This document shows, piece after piece, positions 1 to 7,558 of a DNA stretch of 14,200 nucleotides. Within the stretch, counting starts at the first letter, position 1, and each line of letters begins with the position of its first letter. The notes beneath the pieces were generated by a model. It saw only the letters and a program-made list of their open reading frames with translations, ran no database searches and had not been told where the DNA came from. This stretch comes from an uncultured Lachnospiraceae bacterium (GTDB lineage: Bacteria > Bacillota_A > Clostridia > Lachnospirales > Lachnospiraceae). The stretch spans positions 1-14,200 of the forward strand of contig CAJUDN010000057.1 in the NCBI GenBank assembly GCA_910585355.1. The letters are read 5' to 3'. A program made the position numbers and the translations under genes.

Positions 1-34
1 ACAACTACGATTACTGTCTGGATGGAGCACTAGG

Positions 35-286
35 TTATAATCCCTGGCCGATGATTTTTCGAAGCGCTTCTGCAAGTTGCGCCGGGCAGGAAGTAGACCG
101 CTGCTTACACTTAATTTTAGATAATTTTTCTATCAGTTCTTCAGGGCTGTGCCCTTCTGCCAACACAGCAATCCCCTTGCCATTTCCGTCGCATCCTCCG
201 AGAAAAGAAACATTTTCCACTTTCCCGTCAATAATATCAAATGAAATTTGCTTGGCACATACGCCTTCCGGTGTATATGTATACAT
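35..286 (-). CDS. TSCPD domain small protein (TIGR03905-like)
   Basis: This is an 83-residue protein with the TSCPD motif near its C-terminus (STSCPAQLAEAL, about residues 64-75). The family is named for this motif, which also occurs at the C-terminus of some ribonucleotide reductases. Four cysteines are visible (C10, C32 in a GGCDGNGKG turn, C60, C67), so metal binding is plausible but unproven. The start is supported by a strong AAGGAGG ribosome binding site just upstream on the minus strand (complement at about 291-300). It lies downstream of the CoA-transferase gene in the same direction but is separated from it by a strong terminator, so it is probably transcribed on its own. No clear promoter was seen in the short gap. 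The molecular function of the stand-alone family is unknown. Confidence 0.85.
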   Translation of the reverse strand: MYTYTPEGVCAKQISFDIIDGKVENVSFLGGCDGNGKGIAVLAEGHSPEELIEKLSKIKCKQRSTSCPAQLAEALRKIIGQGL

Positions 287-370
287 ACGAACTCCTCCTT
301 AAAACGGTTACAGCTTTGAAATTTTCTGATATATAATATGCGAAATGGAGGGAAATGGGAATGGGATAGA

Positions 371-415
371 CAAAAAACTTCCGGGCAGCTCAAAAACGGA
401 GACAGCCCGGAAGTT
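371..415 (-). terminator. Rho-independent terminator of the CoA-transferase gene
   Basis: Read on the minus strand, a perfect 11-bp stem (AACTTCCGGGC with GCCCGGAAGTT, arms at 376-386 and 405-415) closes an 18-nt loop and is followed directly by a run of Ts. It lies just after the CoA-transferase stop codon and before the TSCPD gene, so it should end the CoA-transferase transcript. Confidence 0.88.
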
Positions 416-427
416 CCGTGAGGAATA

Positions 428-1768
428 TTATCGTTTGCTGCTTGCTGTCCAGATGTGCATTTTTTCAGCGTCCGCGATTAACTCATCGCGAAAATCGGGA
501 TGCGCCACAGAGATAATGGCCTCGGCTTTCTGCCAGGTGGAAAGTCCTTTCAGGTTCACCTTGCCGTACTCTGTAACCAGGTAGTGGATGTTGGCGCGGG
601 TATCCGTTACAATGGAACCTGGATTTAGGGTCGGAAGAATTCTGGACTTTAACTGGCCGTCCTTTGTTTTATAGGTAGAGGAGCAGCAGATAAAACTCTT
701 CCCGCCTTTAGAGAGGTATGCGCCGAGAACGAAGTCAAGCTGTCCGCCGGCGCCGCTGATATGCTTGATTCCGGAGGACTCTGCATTTACCTGTCCGAAG
801 AGATCCAGATCAACGGCATTGTTGATGGACATAAAGTTATCCAGAGCGGAGATGGAACGGATATCGTTGGTGTAGTTCACCGGGGCGGACATGCATTCCG
901 GATTTTTATTCAGATAATCGTACAATTTCTTTGTACCTGCGCCAAAAGCATATACCTGGCGTCCTTTATCGATATTTTTTTTGGCGCCGGTAATCTTACC
1001 TGCATTTGCGATATCAACAAAAGCATCCACATACATTTCAGTATGTACGCCCAGGTCCTTTAAGTCGGATTTTGCAATCAGTGATCCGACGGCGTTGGGC
1101 ATTCCACCGATGCCAAGCTGTAAGCAGGCGCCGTCAGGAATTTCAGAAACGATTAATTTTGCAACGGCTTCATCCACCTCGGACGCGGCGGCGGCTCCCA
1201 TCTCGGCAACAGTGGGGTTGGAACCCTCGACAATCATATCGACTTTGGAAATGTGAACGCCTTCTTCAAAACCGCCATAGCAGACAGGCATATTGTCATT
1301 GACTTCCACAATTACAACCTTCGCGGTTTCACAGACAGCGGCCATATGGGAAGCATTGGGACCGAAGTTAAAGAATCCGTGCCCGTCCATGGGGGCGACC
1401 TGGAAAACAGCCACATCCGGTTTGGTCTGGGATTCTCTGTAATATCTTGGAAGTTCGGAATACCGTATCGGCGCATAGAAGGAGAAGCCCTGCGCGATGG
1501 CCTTTCTTTCGATTCCGCCCATGTGCCAGGAATTCCAGGTCAGATGTTCTGCCGGGTTTTCGATTTTGAAAATTTCCGGTACCCACATTAAAATACCGCC
1601 GCGGAAATTTACATTTGTAAGTTCCGGCAGTCTTTTTGCCAATGCGGCATCGACAGCCACGGGGGTTCCGGTGGTCCAGCCGTAGTCTACCCAGTCGCCG
1701 GATTTAACCACGCCGGCGGCCTGATCGGCTGTTACCAGTTTGTCCTGATACATTTTTTTGAAATCCAT
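428..1768 (-). CDS. but: butyryl-CoA:acetate CoA-transferase (4-hydroxybutyrate CoA-transferase family)
   Basis: This cytoplasmic family I CoA-transferase of 446 residues would transfer CoA from butyryl-CoA to acetate, giving butyrate and acetyl-CoA. The sequence shows a GIGGMPNAVG CoA-site glycine motif (about 219-228) and HTEMYVD, whose Glu244 matches the position of the catalytic glutamate that forms the glutamyl-CoA thioester in this family. The C-terminus has the conserved AHPDFRDELI. The start at MDFKKMY is preferred over an upstream in-frame ATG at 1876: AGAGGA sits at good spacing before it, the extra 36 residues look unlike the family, and the upstream ATG lies at or before the predicted transcription start. 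It is divergent from the thl operon. Enzymes using 4-hydroxybutyrate or butyryl-CoA are very similar in sequence; the butyrate role is inferred mainly from context and remembered similarity to gut Firmicute But proteins. Confidence 0.9.
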   Translation of the reverse strand: MDFKKMYQDKLVTADQAAGVVKSGDWVDYGWTTGTPVAVDAALAKRLPELTNVNFRGGILMWVPEIFKIENPAEHLTWNSWHMGGIERKAIAQGFSFYAPIRYSELPRYYRESQTKPDVAVFQVAPMDGHGFFNFGPNASHMAAVCETAKVVIVEVNDNMPVCYGGFEEGVHISKVDMIVEGSNPTVAEMGAAAASEVDEAVAKLIVSEIPDGACLQLGIGGMPNAVGSLIAKSDLKDLGVHTEMYVDAFVDIANAGKITGAKKNIDKGRQVYAFGAGTKKLYDYLNKNPECMSAPVNYTNDIRSISALDNFMSINNAVDLDLFGQVNAESSGIKHISGAGGQLDFVLGAYLSKGGKSFICCSSTYKTKDGQLKSRILPTLNPGSIVTDTRANIHYLVTEYGKVNLKGLSTWQKAEAIISVAHPDFRDELIADAEKMHIWTASSKR

Positions 1769-1802
1769 TTTGTGTCCTCTTTTCTTTTTGGCAGAGTATT
1801 TT

Positions 1803-1853
1803 GTATTACAATTCACAGGGCGGGTAAGAAGATGCTCCCCGTGAACAGTAACG
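1803..1853 (-). other. hairpin in the CoA-transferase 5' leader
   Basis: On the minus strand, TTACTGTTCACGGG pairs imperfectly with CCTGTGAATTGTAA around a loop containing CATCTTCTTACCCGCC. It lies between the predicted transcription start (about 1860) and the ribosome binding site. The loop strand, read on plus as GCGGGTAAGAAGATG, resembles the right arm of the hairpin repeat at 8631-8768 and 12705-12842. It may be a partial relative of that repeat. Confidence 0.45.
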
Positions 1854-1866
1854 ATTTTATGGCTCC

Positions 1867-1895
1867 ATTCTAGCATTTTCTTTCAGGAAGGTCAA
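1867..1895 (-). promoter_or_regulatory. predicted sigma-A promoter for the CoA-transferase gene
   Basis: On the minus strand TTGACC (1890-1895) and TAGAAT (1867-1872) are separated by exactly 17 bp, placing transcription start near 1860. A 10-bp arm TGGCTCCATT (1860-1869) overlaps the -10 region and has an exact inverted copy at 1989-1998, which could be an operator pair or chance. Confidence 0.7.
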
Positions 1896-1988
1896 TAAAA
1901 ATGAAGGGTGCCTGCAGGCAGTGGAACCTTTAAGTTACGGTTCACTCCAGGTCAATTACTCTGCTGATTGGCCGGGAGCCGGTATCAT

Positions 1989-2041
1989 AATGGAGCCAAA
2001 GCATATGCCCCATTGCCGCAGGCAGTCTTAAATGGGCATAT
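1989..2041. repeat. nested inverted repeat in the divergent intergenic region
   Basis: ATATGCCCCATT (2003-2014) pairs with AATGGGCATAT (2031-2041) with one bulge, enclosing a small TGCC-GCA-GGCA hairpin (2014-2024). There is no T-run, so it is not a typical terminator. It lies between the two divergent promoters and could be a regulator site or simple extragenic palindrome. The rest of 1896-2169 is AT-rich and shows no convincing gene. Confidence 0.4.
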
Positions 2042-2169
2042 AATGTACTTCCAAATGACTTTGTTGAAAATTCGTTAAAGAATTATCATATAAGTTTGAT
2101 TTTCTGGGAGCTATTGCTAAAAGAAGGAAAAAGGGGGGAAAAATATTATAAAAAAAACATGTTAAATAT

Positions 2170-2198
2170 TTGACAGCAAAATCCAAGAGTGTTATCAT
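2170..2198 (+). promoter_or_regulatory. predicted sigma-A promoter of the butyrate operon
   Basis: A consensus TTGACA (2170-2175) is followed after exactly 17 bp by TATCAT (2193-2198) in an AT-rich stretch. Transcription would start near 2205, leaving a leader of about 234 nt before thl that contains all of palindromic element A. Confidence 0.78.
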
Positions 2199-2220
2199 TA
2201 AAGATATTATGAGAAGGGTA

Positions 2221-2404
2221 ACTAGTGTGCCTTCTGCATTATATCTGACGAAACTACGCAGGACAGCGCGCCCTGCTTTATCGGGCATATTCGTTCATCA
2301 GTAAAGCGGGGGTGCAGCGGTGGCTGCGGCCAGAAAATCCAACGCGGCAGATGGGCGAATAGGCAAGAAGGTTTGGCTGAATATAATATAGACAGCACGC
2401 TAGT
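2221..2404 (+). repeat. palindromic element A (MITE-like or leader RNA), copy 1
   Basis: The element is about 184 bp with imperfect terminal inverted repeats: the left end (ACTAGTGTGC...) and the reverse complement of the right end (ACTAGCGTGC...) agree at 19 of 24 positions. Inside are nested palindromes (GCTTTA/TAAAGC, ATTCG arms, an apical TGCAGC-GGTG-GCTGC hairpin). A clearly related copy lies in opposite orientation at about 8925-9098; shared blocks include CGCGCCCTGCTTTA and TGGGCGAATA. It falls between the operon promoter and thl, so it would be transcribed as a large stem-loop in the leader. No open frame in it looks genuine. It may be a nonautonomous mobile element, a regulatory RNA, or both. 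Confidence 0.82.
2238..2266 (-). promoter_or_regulatory. outward promoter-like sequence inside element A
   Basis: On the minus strand CTGTCC (2261-2266) and a perfect TATAAT (2238-2243) are 17 bp apart, pointing out of the left end of the element toward the CoA-transferase gene. The same arrangement is kept in element B. If active it would give the CoA-transferase a second, distal transcription start. Confidence 0.45.
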
Positions 2405-2438
2405 ACCCGGTTTTTGCGAAAAACAAGGAGGAAAAGCT

Positions 2439-3623
2439 ATGGCAAAGAAAATTGTGCTGGCCGGCGCATGTCGTACAGCGATTGGAACAATGGGCGGTGC
2501 ATTAAGTACGGTTCCGGCTCCGGAATTGGGGGCTATCGTTATTAAGGAAGCTTTAAACAGGGCAGGAATCGCCCCGGAAAAGGTTGACCAGGTATATATG
2601 GGCTGCGTAATCCAGGCTGGTCAGGGTCAGAATGTGGCCCGCCAGGCTTCCATTAAAGCAGGACTTCCGGTTGAGGTTCCGGCGGTTACGATCAACGTTG
2701 TGTGTGGTTCCGGTTTACAGTGTGTAAACATGGCTGCCCAGATGATCGAAGCAGGAGACGCGGACATCGTTGTGGCCGGCGGTACGGAAAATATGTCCAT
2801 GGCTCCGTATGCAATGATGAAAGGCCGTTACGGCTACCGTATGGGAAATGCGACATTGGTCGATACCATGGTAAACGATGCGTTATGGGATGTATTCAAT
2901 AACTACCACATGGGCATCACTGCCGAGAATATCTGCGAGCAGTGGGGGCTTACCAGGGAAGAACTGGATAAATTCGCAGTCGACAGTCAGAATAAGGCAG
3001 AGGCTGCTCAGAAGGCTGGCGCATTCAAGGATGAGATTGTTCCGGTGGAAGTAAAGCAGAAAAAGACTACTGTGATCGTAGACACAGATGAGGGACCGCG
3101 TCCTGGCTCTACCATGGAGGCCCTTGCAAAGCTGAAACCGGCGTTCAAGAAGGATGGCGGCCTCGTAACCGCAGGCAACTCTTCCGGAATTAACGATGGC
3201 GCGGCGGCCGTTGTTGTTATGAGCGAGGAAAAGGCAAAAGAGCTTGGCGTTACTCCGATGGCAACATGGGTGGCAGGCGCTCTTGCAGGTGTTGAGCCGC
3301 GCATCATGGGAATCGGCCCGGTTGCAGCAACCAGGAAAGTAATGGAAAAGACAGGAATGAAAATCGGCGACTTTGATGTGATTGAGGCAAACGAGGCCTT
3401 TGCGGCCCAGTCCGTAGCGGTTGGAAAAGACCTTGGCTTTGATCTTTCCAGGTTAAACCCCAATGGCGGAGCAATTGCCCTCGGCCATCCGGTGGGGGCT
3501 TCCGGATGCCGCATTCTGGTTACTCTGCTTCACGAAATGCAGAAAAAGGATGCCAAGACCGGTCTTGCAACCCTTTGCATCGGCGGCGGCATGGGCTGTG
3601 CAACCATCGTTAAGAGAGACTGA
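2439..3623 (+). CDS. thl: acetyl-CoA C-acetyltransferase (thiolase)
   Basis: This 394-residue biosynthetic thiolase condenses two acetyl-CoA to acetoacetyl-CoA, the first step of butyrate synthesis. The nucleophile is Cys89 in NVVCGSG, and the other active-site residues are His350 in GHPVGASG and Cys380 in CIGGGMGCA, at standard family positions; NEAFAAQ is also present. The length is normal. The ATG at 2439 is chosen because AAGGAGG lies at ideal spacing and MAKKIVLAG is the usual thiolase N-terminus. A longer in-frame opening from 2373 would run through the right end of palindromic element A and is unlikely to be translated. It is the first gene of the operon, 47 nt before crt. Confidence 0.97.
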   Translation: MAKKIVLAGACRTAIGTMGGALSTVPAPELGAIVIKEALNRAGIAPEKVDQVYMGCVIQAGQGQNVARQASIKAGLPVEVPAVTINVVCGSGLQCVNMAAQMIEAGDADIVVAGGTENMSMAPYAMMKGRYGYRMGNATLVDTMVNDALWDVFNNYHMGITAENICEQWGLTREELDKFAVDSQNKAEAAQKAGAFKDEIVPVEVKQKKTTVIVDTDEGPRPGSTMEALAKLKPAFKKDGGLVTAGNSSGINDGAAAVVVMSEEKAKELGVTPMATWVAGALAGVEPRIMGIGPVAATRKVMEKTGMKIGDFDVIEANEAFAAQSVAVGKDLGFDLSRLNPNGGAIALGHPVGASGCRILVTLLHEMQKKDAKTGLATLCIGGGMGCATIVKRD

Positions 3624-3670
3624 TTTTTGTTATGAATTTTTCATAAAAAACAGAGCAGGAGGCGATAGCA

Positions 3671-4447
3671 ATGAGCTTTGTTACATATGACCAGGACGGC
3701 TACGTGGGGATTATCACCATCAATCGTCCGGAAGCGTTAAACGCATTAAATACCCAGGTTTTAAAGGAACTGGATGAGGTAATTGACAGGATCGATCTGA
3801 AAGAGACAAGAGTTGCCATCGTGACAGGAGCCGGAGAGAAAGCTTTTGTGGCGGGGGCGGATATTGCCGCAATGAGTAATATGACAATGAAGGAGGGCCA
3901 TGAATTCGGAAAGTTCGGAAATGATATTTTCCGTAAACTGGAGACCCTGCCGATTCCGACCATCGCGGCTGTGAACGGCTTTGCTCTTGGCGGCGGAAAT
4001 GAGCTTGCGATGTGCTGCGATATCCGTTATTGTTCTGAGAACGCCGTATTCGGACAGCCGGAGGTGGGCCTGGGAATCACTCCGGGCTTTGGTGGAACTC
4101 AGCGTCTTGTGAGACTTGTGGGAACCGGAAAAGCGAAGGAAATGGTATTTGCAGGAACGAACATCAAGGCGGACGAGGCCCTGCGGATCGGCCTTGTAAA
4201 CGGCGTATGCACGAAGGAAGAGCTGATGCCGACGGTTATGAAGCTGGCGAAAAAAATTGCTTCCAACGCGCCGATCGCGGTCAGAAACAGCAAGCTGGCA
4301 GTAACGGATGGATTCCTTTCCGATTTGGACCACGCAATTGCAATCGAGGAGAAATATTTCTCCGAGTGCTTTGAGACGGAGGATCAGAGAGAAGGCATGA
4401 AGGCATTTCTTGAAAAGCGGAAGGTTGAGAAATTCAACAATCGGTAA
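3671..4447 (+). CDS. crt: 3-hydroxybutyryl-CoA dehydratase (crotonase)
   Basis: This 258-residue enoyl-CoA hydratase/isomerase family protein would dehydrate 3-hydroxybutyryl-CoA to crotonyl-CoA. Visible family features are the oxyanion-hole segment AFVAGADI (58-65), FALGGGNELA with Glu111, and QPEVGLG with Glu131; the two glutamates are 20 residues apart as in the classical crotonase acid/base pair. GITPGFGGTQRL follows. AGGAGG precedes the ATG at normal spacing. Its place between thl and hbd supports the short-chain role over general fatty acid oxidation. Confidence 0.96.
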   Translation: MSFVTYDQDGYVGIITINRPEALNALNTQVLKELDEVIDRIDLKETRVAIVTGAGEKAFVAGADIAAMSNMTMKEGHEFGKFGNDIFRKLETLPIPTIAAVNGFALGGGNELAMCCDIRYCSENAVFGQPEVGLGITPGFGGTQRLVRLVGTGKAKEMVFAGTNIKADEALRIGLVNGVCTKEELMPTVMKLAKKIASNAPIAVRNSKLAVTDGFLSDLDHAIAIEEKYFSECFETEDQREGMKAFLEKRKVEKFNNR

Positions 4448-4492
4448 TTGCAGGCGGAGAATTTTTGCAGAAAATATAAGGAGGCACAAGAC

Positions 4493-5332
4493 ATGAAGGT
4501 TGGTATTATCGGGGCAGGAACCATGGGTTCCGGAATTGCTCAGGCTTTTGCACAGACCGAAGGATATGAGGTAATGCTGTGCGATATTAATGAGACTCTC
4601 GCCGCAAACGGCAAGAATAAAATTGCAAAAGGCTTCGAAAAAAGAATTGCGAAGGGCAAAATGACGCAGGAAGACGCGGACGGGATTCTGACCAAGATTA
4701 CAACCGGTGTGAAGGACATCTGCGGAGACTGCGACCTGATCATCGAGGCTGCTATTGAGAACATGGAAATCAAAAAGCAGACGTTTAAGGAGTTAGATGC
4801 AATCTGCAAGCCGGGCTGTATCTTCGCGACCAACACATCCTCACTTTCCATTACCGAGATTGGCTCTGCAGTGGAAAGACATGTGGTAGGCATGCATTTC
4901 TTCAATCCGGCTCCGGTTATGAAGCTGGTCGAGGTGATCGCAGGTCTCAATACAAAGCCGGAGGATGTAGAGGCTGTTAAGAAGATTTCCGAGGAAATAG
5001 GGAAGACTCCGGTACAGGTAGAGGAGGCCGCAGGATTTGTAGTAAACAGAATCCTTATCCCGATGATCAACGAGGCAATCGGCATTTATGCCGAGGGCGT
5101 TGCGTCTGTGGAGGGGATTGATACTGCGATGAAGTTAGGCGCAAATCATCCGATGGGGCCTCTGGCGCTTGGTGATCTGATCGGCCTTGATGTGGTTCTT
5201 GCAATTATGAACGTTCTTCAGTCCGAGACCGGTGATACCAAATACCGTCCACATCCGCTTCTTAAAAAGATGGTCCGCGGCGGACTTTTAGGTCAGAAGA
5301 CAGGAAAAGGGTTCTACGATTATACAAAATAA
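4493..5332 (+). CDS. hbd: 3-hydroxybutyryl-CoA dehydrogenase
   Basis: This 279-residue enzyme reduces acetoacetyl-CoA to 3-hydroxybutyryl-CoA with NAD(P)H. The N-terminal Rossmann motif is GAGTMGSGIAQ (7-17). Catalytic candidates are Ser116 in NTSSLS, His135 and Glu147 in the MHFFNPAP...KLVEVI segment, and Asn185 in FVVNRI; the His-Glu (12) and His-Asn (50) spacings match the family. The C-terminal HCDH domain ends with the typical GKGFYDY. The ATG at 4493 follows TAAGGAGG; a frame extending back to 4448 lacks family similarity and its own ribosome binding site. It sits 45 nt after crt and 143 nt before bcd. Confidence 0.96.
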   Translation: MKVGIIGAGTMGSGIAQAFAQTEGYEVMLCDINETLAANGKNKIAKGFEKRIAKGKMTQEDADGILTKITTGVKDICGDCDLIIEAAIENMEIKKQTFKELDAICKPGCIFATNTSSLSITEIGSAVERHVVGMHFFNPAPVMKLVEVIAGLNTKPEDVEAVKKISEEIGKTPVQVEEAAGFVVNRILIPMINEAIGIYAEGVASVEGIDTAMKLGANHPMGPLALGDLIGLDVVLAIMNVLQSETGDTKYRPHPLLKKMVRGGLLGQKTGKGFYDYTK

Positions 5333-5352
5333 ACGCTGTGATGGAATAAAAT

Positions 5353-5384
5353 GGAGGCAGGCAGATGAATGTCTGTCTGCCTCC
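5353..5384 (+). other. strong hairpin in the hbd-bcd gap
   Basis: A 13-bp stem (5353-5365 with 5372-5384, one G-T wobble) closes a 6-nt loop. No T-run follows, so a full terminator is unlikely. In the operon mRNA it could be a stability or processing element that sets different levels for the upstream and downstream genes. Confidence 0.75.
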
Positions 5385-5475
5385 GGGTATGGGAAGATGG
5401 GATACATAGAGGAGTGAAGCATCCACATTCTTCATGTTATATATGAAACACAATTCATAAGGAGGAACTAAACAC

Positions 5476-6627
5476 ATGGATTTTACATTAAGTAAAGAGC
5501 ATGAGATGGCGAGAACATTGTTCCATGATTTCGCCCAGAATGAAGTGAAACCTCTCGCTCAGGAGGTGGACGAGACTGAGAATTTCCCGAGAGAAACCGT
5601 TGATAAAATGGGTAAGCTTGGTTTCCTGGGAATTCCGGTTCCGAAGGAATACGGCGGACAGGGCTGCGACCCGCTTTGCTATGTCATGTGTGTAGAGGAG
5701 CTGTCCAAGGTATGCGGCACCACAGGCGTTATTGTTTCCGCACATACTTCTCTTTGCTGTGATCCGATTCAGACATATGGTACAGAGGAACAGAAGCAGA
5801 AGTATCTGATTCCCCTTGCAAAAGGTGAGAAATTAGGCGCTTTTGGTTTAACTGAGCCGGGCGCCGGTACCGACGCACAGGGACAGCAGACAAAGGCTGT
5901 TCTTGACGGTGATGAGTGGGTATTAAACGGAACAAAGATCTTTATCACAAATGGTAAAGAAGCTGATGTTTACGTTATCATTGCAGTTACAGGCACTGTT
6001 GAAAAGCGCGGCAGAGTTCAAAAGGAAATTTCCGCGTTTCTCGTTGAAAAAGGAACGCTGGGCTTCTCCTTCGGCACAAAGGAGAAGAAGATGGGTATCC
6101 GCGGTTCCTCTACATATGAGCTTATTTTCACGGACTGCCGTATCCCGAAGGAAAACCTGTTAGGCAAACAGGGAGAAGGCTTCAAGATTGCCATGCATAC
6201 TCTTGACGGCGGACGTATCGGTATCGCTGCACAGGCTCTTGGTCTTGCAGAGGGCGCTCTTGAGAGAACGATTGAATACGTGAAAGAAAGAAAGCAGTTT
6301 GGCCGTGCAATCGGACAGTTCCAGAATACACAGTTCCAGCTTGCCGATATGGCAACAAAGGTTCAGGCAGCTCAGTTTATGGTATACCGTGCAGCTATGG
6401 CTAAGAAGACGCAGAAGTCTTATTCTGTGGAAGCGGCTATGGCAAAACTGTATGCAGCAGAGGTTGCTATGGAAGTAACAACCAAGGCTGTTCAGCTCCA
6501 TGGTGGTTATGGTTACATCAGAGAGTACGACGTAGAGCGTATGATGCGTGATGCAAAGATTACAGAAATCTACGAAGGTACCAGTGAAGTTCAGAGAATG
6601 GTTATCTCCGGCAGTCTGTTAAAGTAA
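5476..6627 (+). CDS. bcd: butyryl-CoA dehydrogenase
   Basis: This 383-residue acyl-CoA dehydrogenase family flavoprotein would reduce crotonyl-CoA to butyryl-CoA. Seen in order: the N-terminal helical domain, the FAD/substrate loop AFGLTEPGAGTDA (122-134), the ITNG beta-domain segment, RKQFGRAIGQFQ in the C-terminal domain, and IYEGTSEVQR with the catalytic base Glu367. Length and residue positions are standard. GGAGG precedes the ATG. The adjacent etfB and etfA suggest that it works as the Bcd/Etf complex, known in clostridia to couple crotonyl-CoA reduction to ferredoxin reduction by flavin-based electron bifurcation; that coupling here is inferred. Confidence 0.97.
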   Translation: MDFTLSKEHEMARTLFHDFAQNEVKPLAQEVDETENFPRETVDKMGKLGFLGIPVPKEYGGQGCDPLCYVMCVEELSKVCGTTGVIVSAHTSLCCDPIQTYGTEEQKQKYLIPLAKGEKLGAFGLTEPGAGTDAQGQQTKAVLDGDEWVLNGTKIFITNGKEADVYVIIAVTGTVEKRGRVQKEISAFLVEKGTLGFSFGTKEKKMGIRGSSTYELIFTDCRIPKENLLGKQGEGFKIAMHTLDGGRIGIAAQALGLAEGALERTIEYVKERKQFGRAIGQFQNTQFQLADMATKVQAAQFMVYRAAMAKKTQKSYSVEAAMAKLYAAEVAMEVTTKAVQLHGGYGYIREYDVERMMRDAKITEIYEGTSEVQRMVISGSLLK

Positions 6628-6676
6628 GCTGAAGGAAAACCAGAACAAAGAAAACGAAAATAAGGAGTGAAATACA

Positions 6677-7459
6677 GTGAAAGTAGTTGTTTGTATTAAA
6701 CAGGTGCCGGATACCAAGGGCGGCGTAAAGTTTAAACCGGATGGAACACTTGACAGAGCAGCAATGCTTACCATTATGAATCCGGACGATAAAGCAGGTC
6801 TGGAGGCAGCTCTTCGCTTAAAGGACCAGTATGGCGCAGAGGTTACAGTAGTTACCATGGGTCTTCCCAAGGCGGAGGAAGTTCTTCGCGAGGCTATAGC
6901 CATGGGCGCTGACAACGGCGTTCTTGTTACAGACCGCGTTTTAGGCGGCGCTGATACATGGGCAACATCTCAGACAATTGCAGGCGCTATCCGTAACTTA
7001 GAGTATGATTTGATTATTACAGGCCGTCAGGCTATTGATGGCGATACCGCACAGGTTGGTCCGCAGATTTCCGAGCATCTTGGAATCCCGGTAATCAGCT
7101 ATGCACAGGATATTAAGATTGACGGTGATTCTGTTATTGTTCAGCGTCAGTTTGACGACAGATATCATATCCTGAAAGCAAAAATGCCGTGCTTAATTAC
7201 AGCACTTTCCGAATTAAACCAGCCGCGTTACATGACTCCGGGCGGAATTTTCGATGCATATCAGAAGGAAATTACCGTTTGGGGCAGAAATGATCTGAAG
7301 GATGTTCTGGATTCCAACCTTGGTCTTAAAGGATCTCCGACTCAGATCGCAAAGGCTTCTGATAAGGTAAGAAAGGGCGCAGGCGAGAAGGTTGTTCTCG
7401 ATCCGGCAGAGTCCGTTGATTACATTGTTGGAAAGCTTACTGAAAAGCATGTACTGTAA
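6677..7459 (+). CDS. etfB: electron transfer flavoprotein beta subunit
   Basis: This 260-residue EtfB forms a heterodimer with EtfA to pass electrons to Bcd. It begins KVVVCIKQVPDTK, the usual EtfB N-terminus, and carries GRQAIDGDTAQVGPQ (116-130), the ETF beta signature that forms part of the flavin site in bifurcating Etfs. The start is a GTG with TAAGGAG at good spacing; no ATG fits the family N-terminus better. It lies 49 nt after bcd and 99 nt before etfA. Confidence 0.96.
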   Translation: MKVVVCIKQVPDTKGGVKFKPDGTLDRAAMLTIMNPDDKAGLEAALRLKDQYGAEVTVVTMGLPKAEEVLREAIAMGADNGVLVTDRVLGGADTWATSQTIAGAIRNLEYDLIITGRQAIDGDTAQVGPQISEHLGIPVISYAQDIKIDGDSVIVQRQFDDRYHILKAKMPCLITALSELNQPRYMTPGGIFDAYQKEITVWGRNDLKDVLDSNLGLKGSPTQIAKASDKVRKGAGEKVVLDPAESVDYIVGKLTEKHVL

Positions 7460-7463
7460 AAGA

Positions 7464-7539
7464 GAATGGCTGCGAAGTGAGGCCATTCGCGGTTCCCGTT
7501 CCAAATTTTGCGGAGCGAGGGATGAGCGCAACAAAATTT
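7464..7539 (+). other. two hairpins between etfB and etfA
   Basis: The gap contains GAATGGC/GCCATTC (7464-7470 with 7482-7488) and AAATTTTG/CAAAATTT (7503-7510 with 7532-7539). The second ends in TTTT, so it could act as a weak terminator, an RNA processing site, or an extragenic palindrome. Confidence 0.6.
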
Positions 7540-7558
7540 TAGAAAGTGGTGAATAGTG

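Noticed and set aside
1..34. Possible 3' end of a plus-strand gene (frame ending TAG at 31-33)
   Set aside because: Only ten codons are visible and they match nothing recognisable.
2028..2288. 86-codon open frame on the minus strand in the divergent intergenic region
   Set aside because: It crosses element A and the operon promoter, has no good ribosome binding site, and its composition looks like translated AT-rich noncoding DNA.
2373..2438. Longer N-terminus for the thiolase
   Set aside because: The extra 22 residues come from the end of element A; the start at 2439 has an ideal AAGGAGG and matches the family N-terminus.
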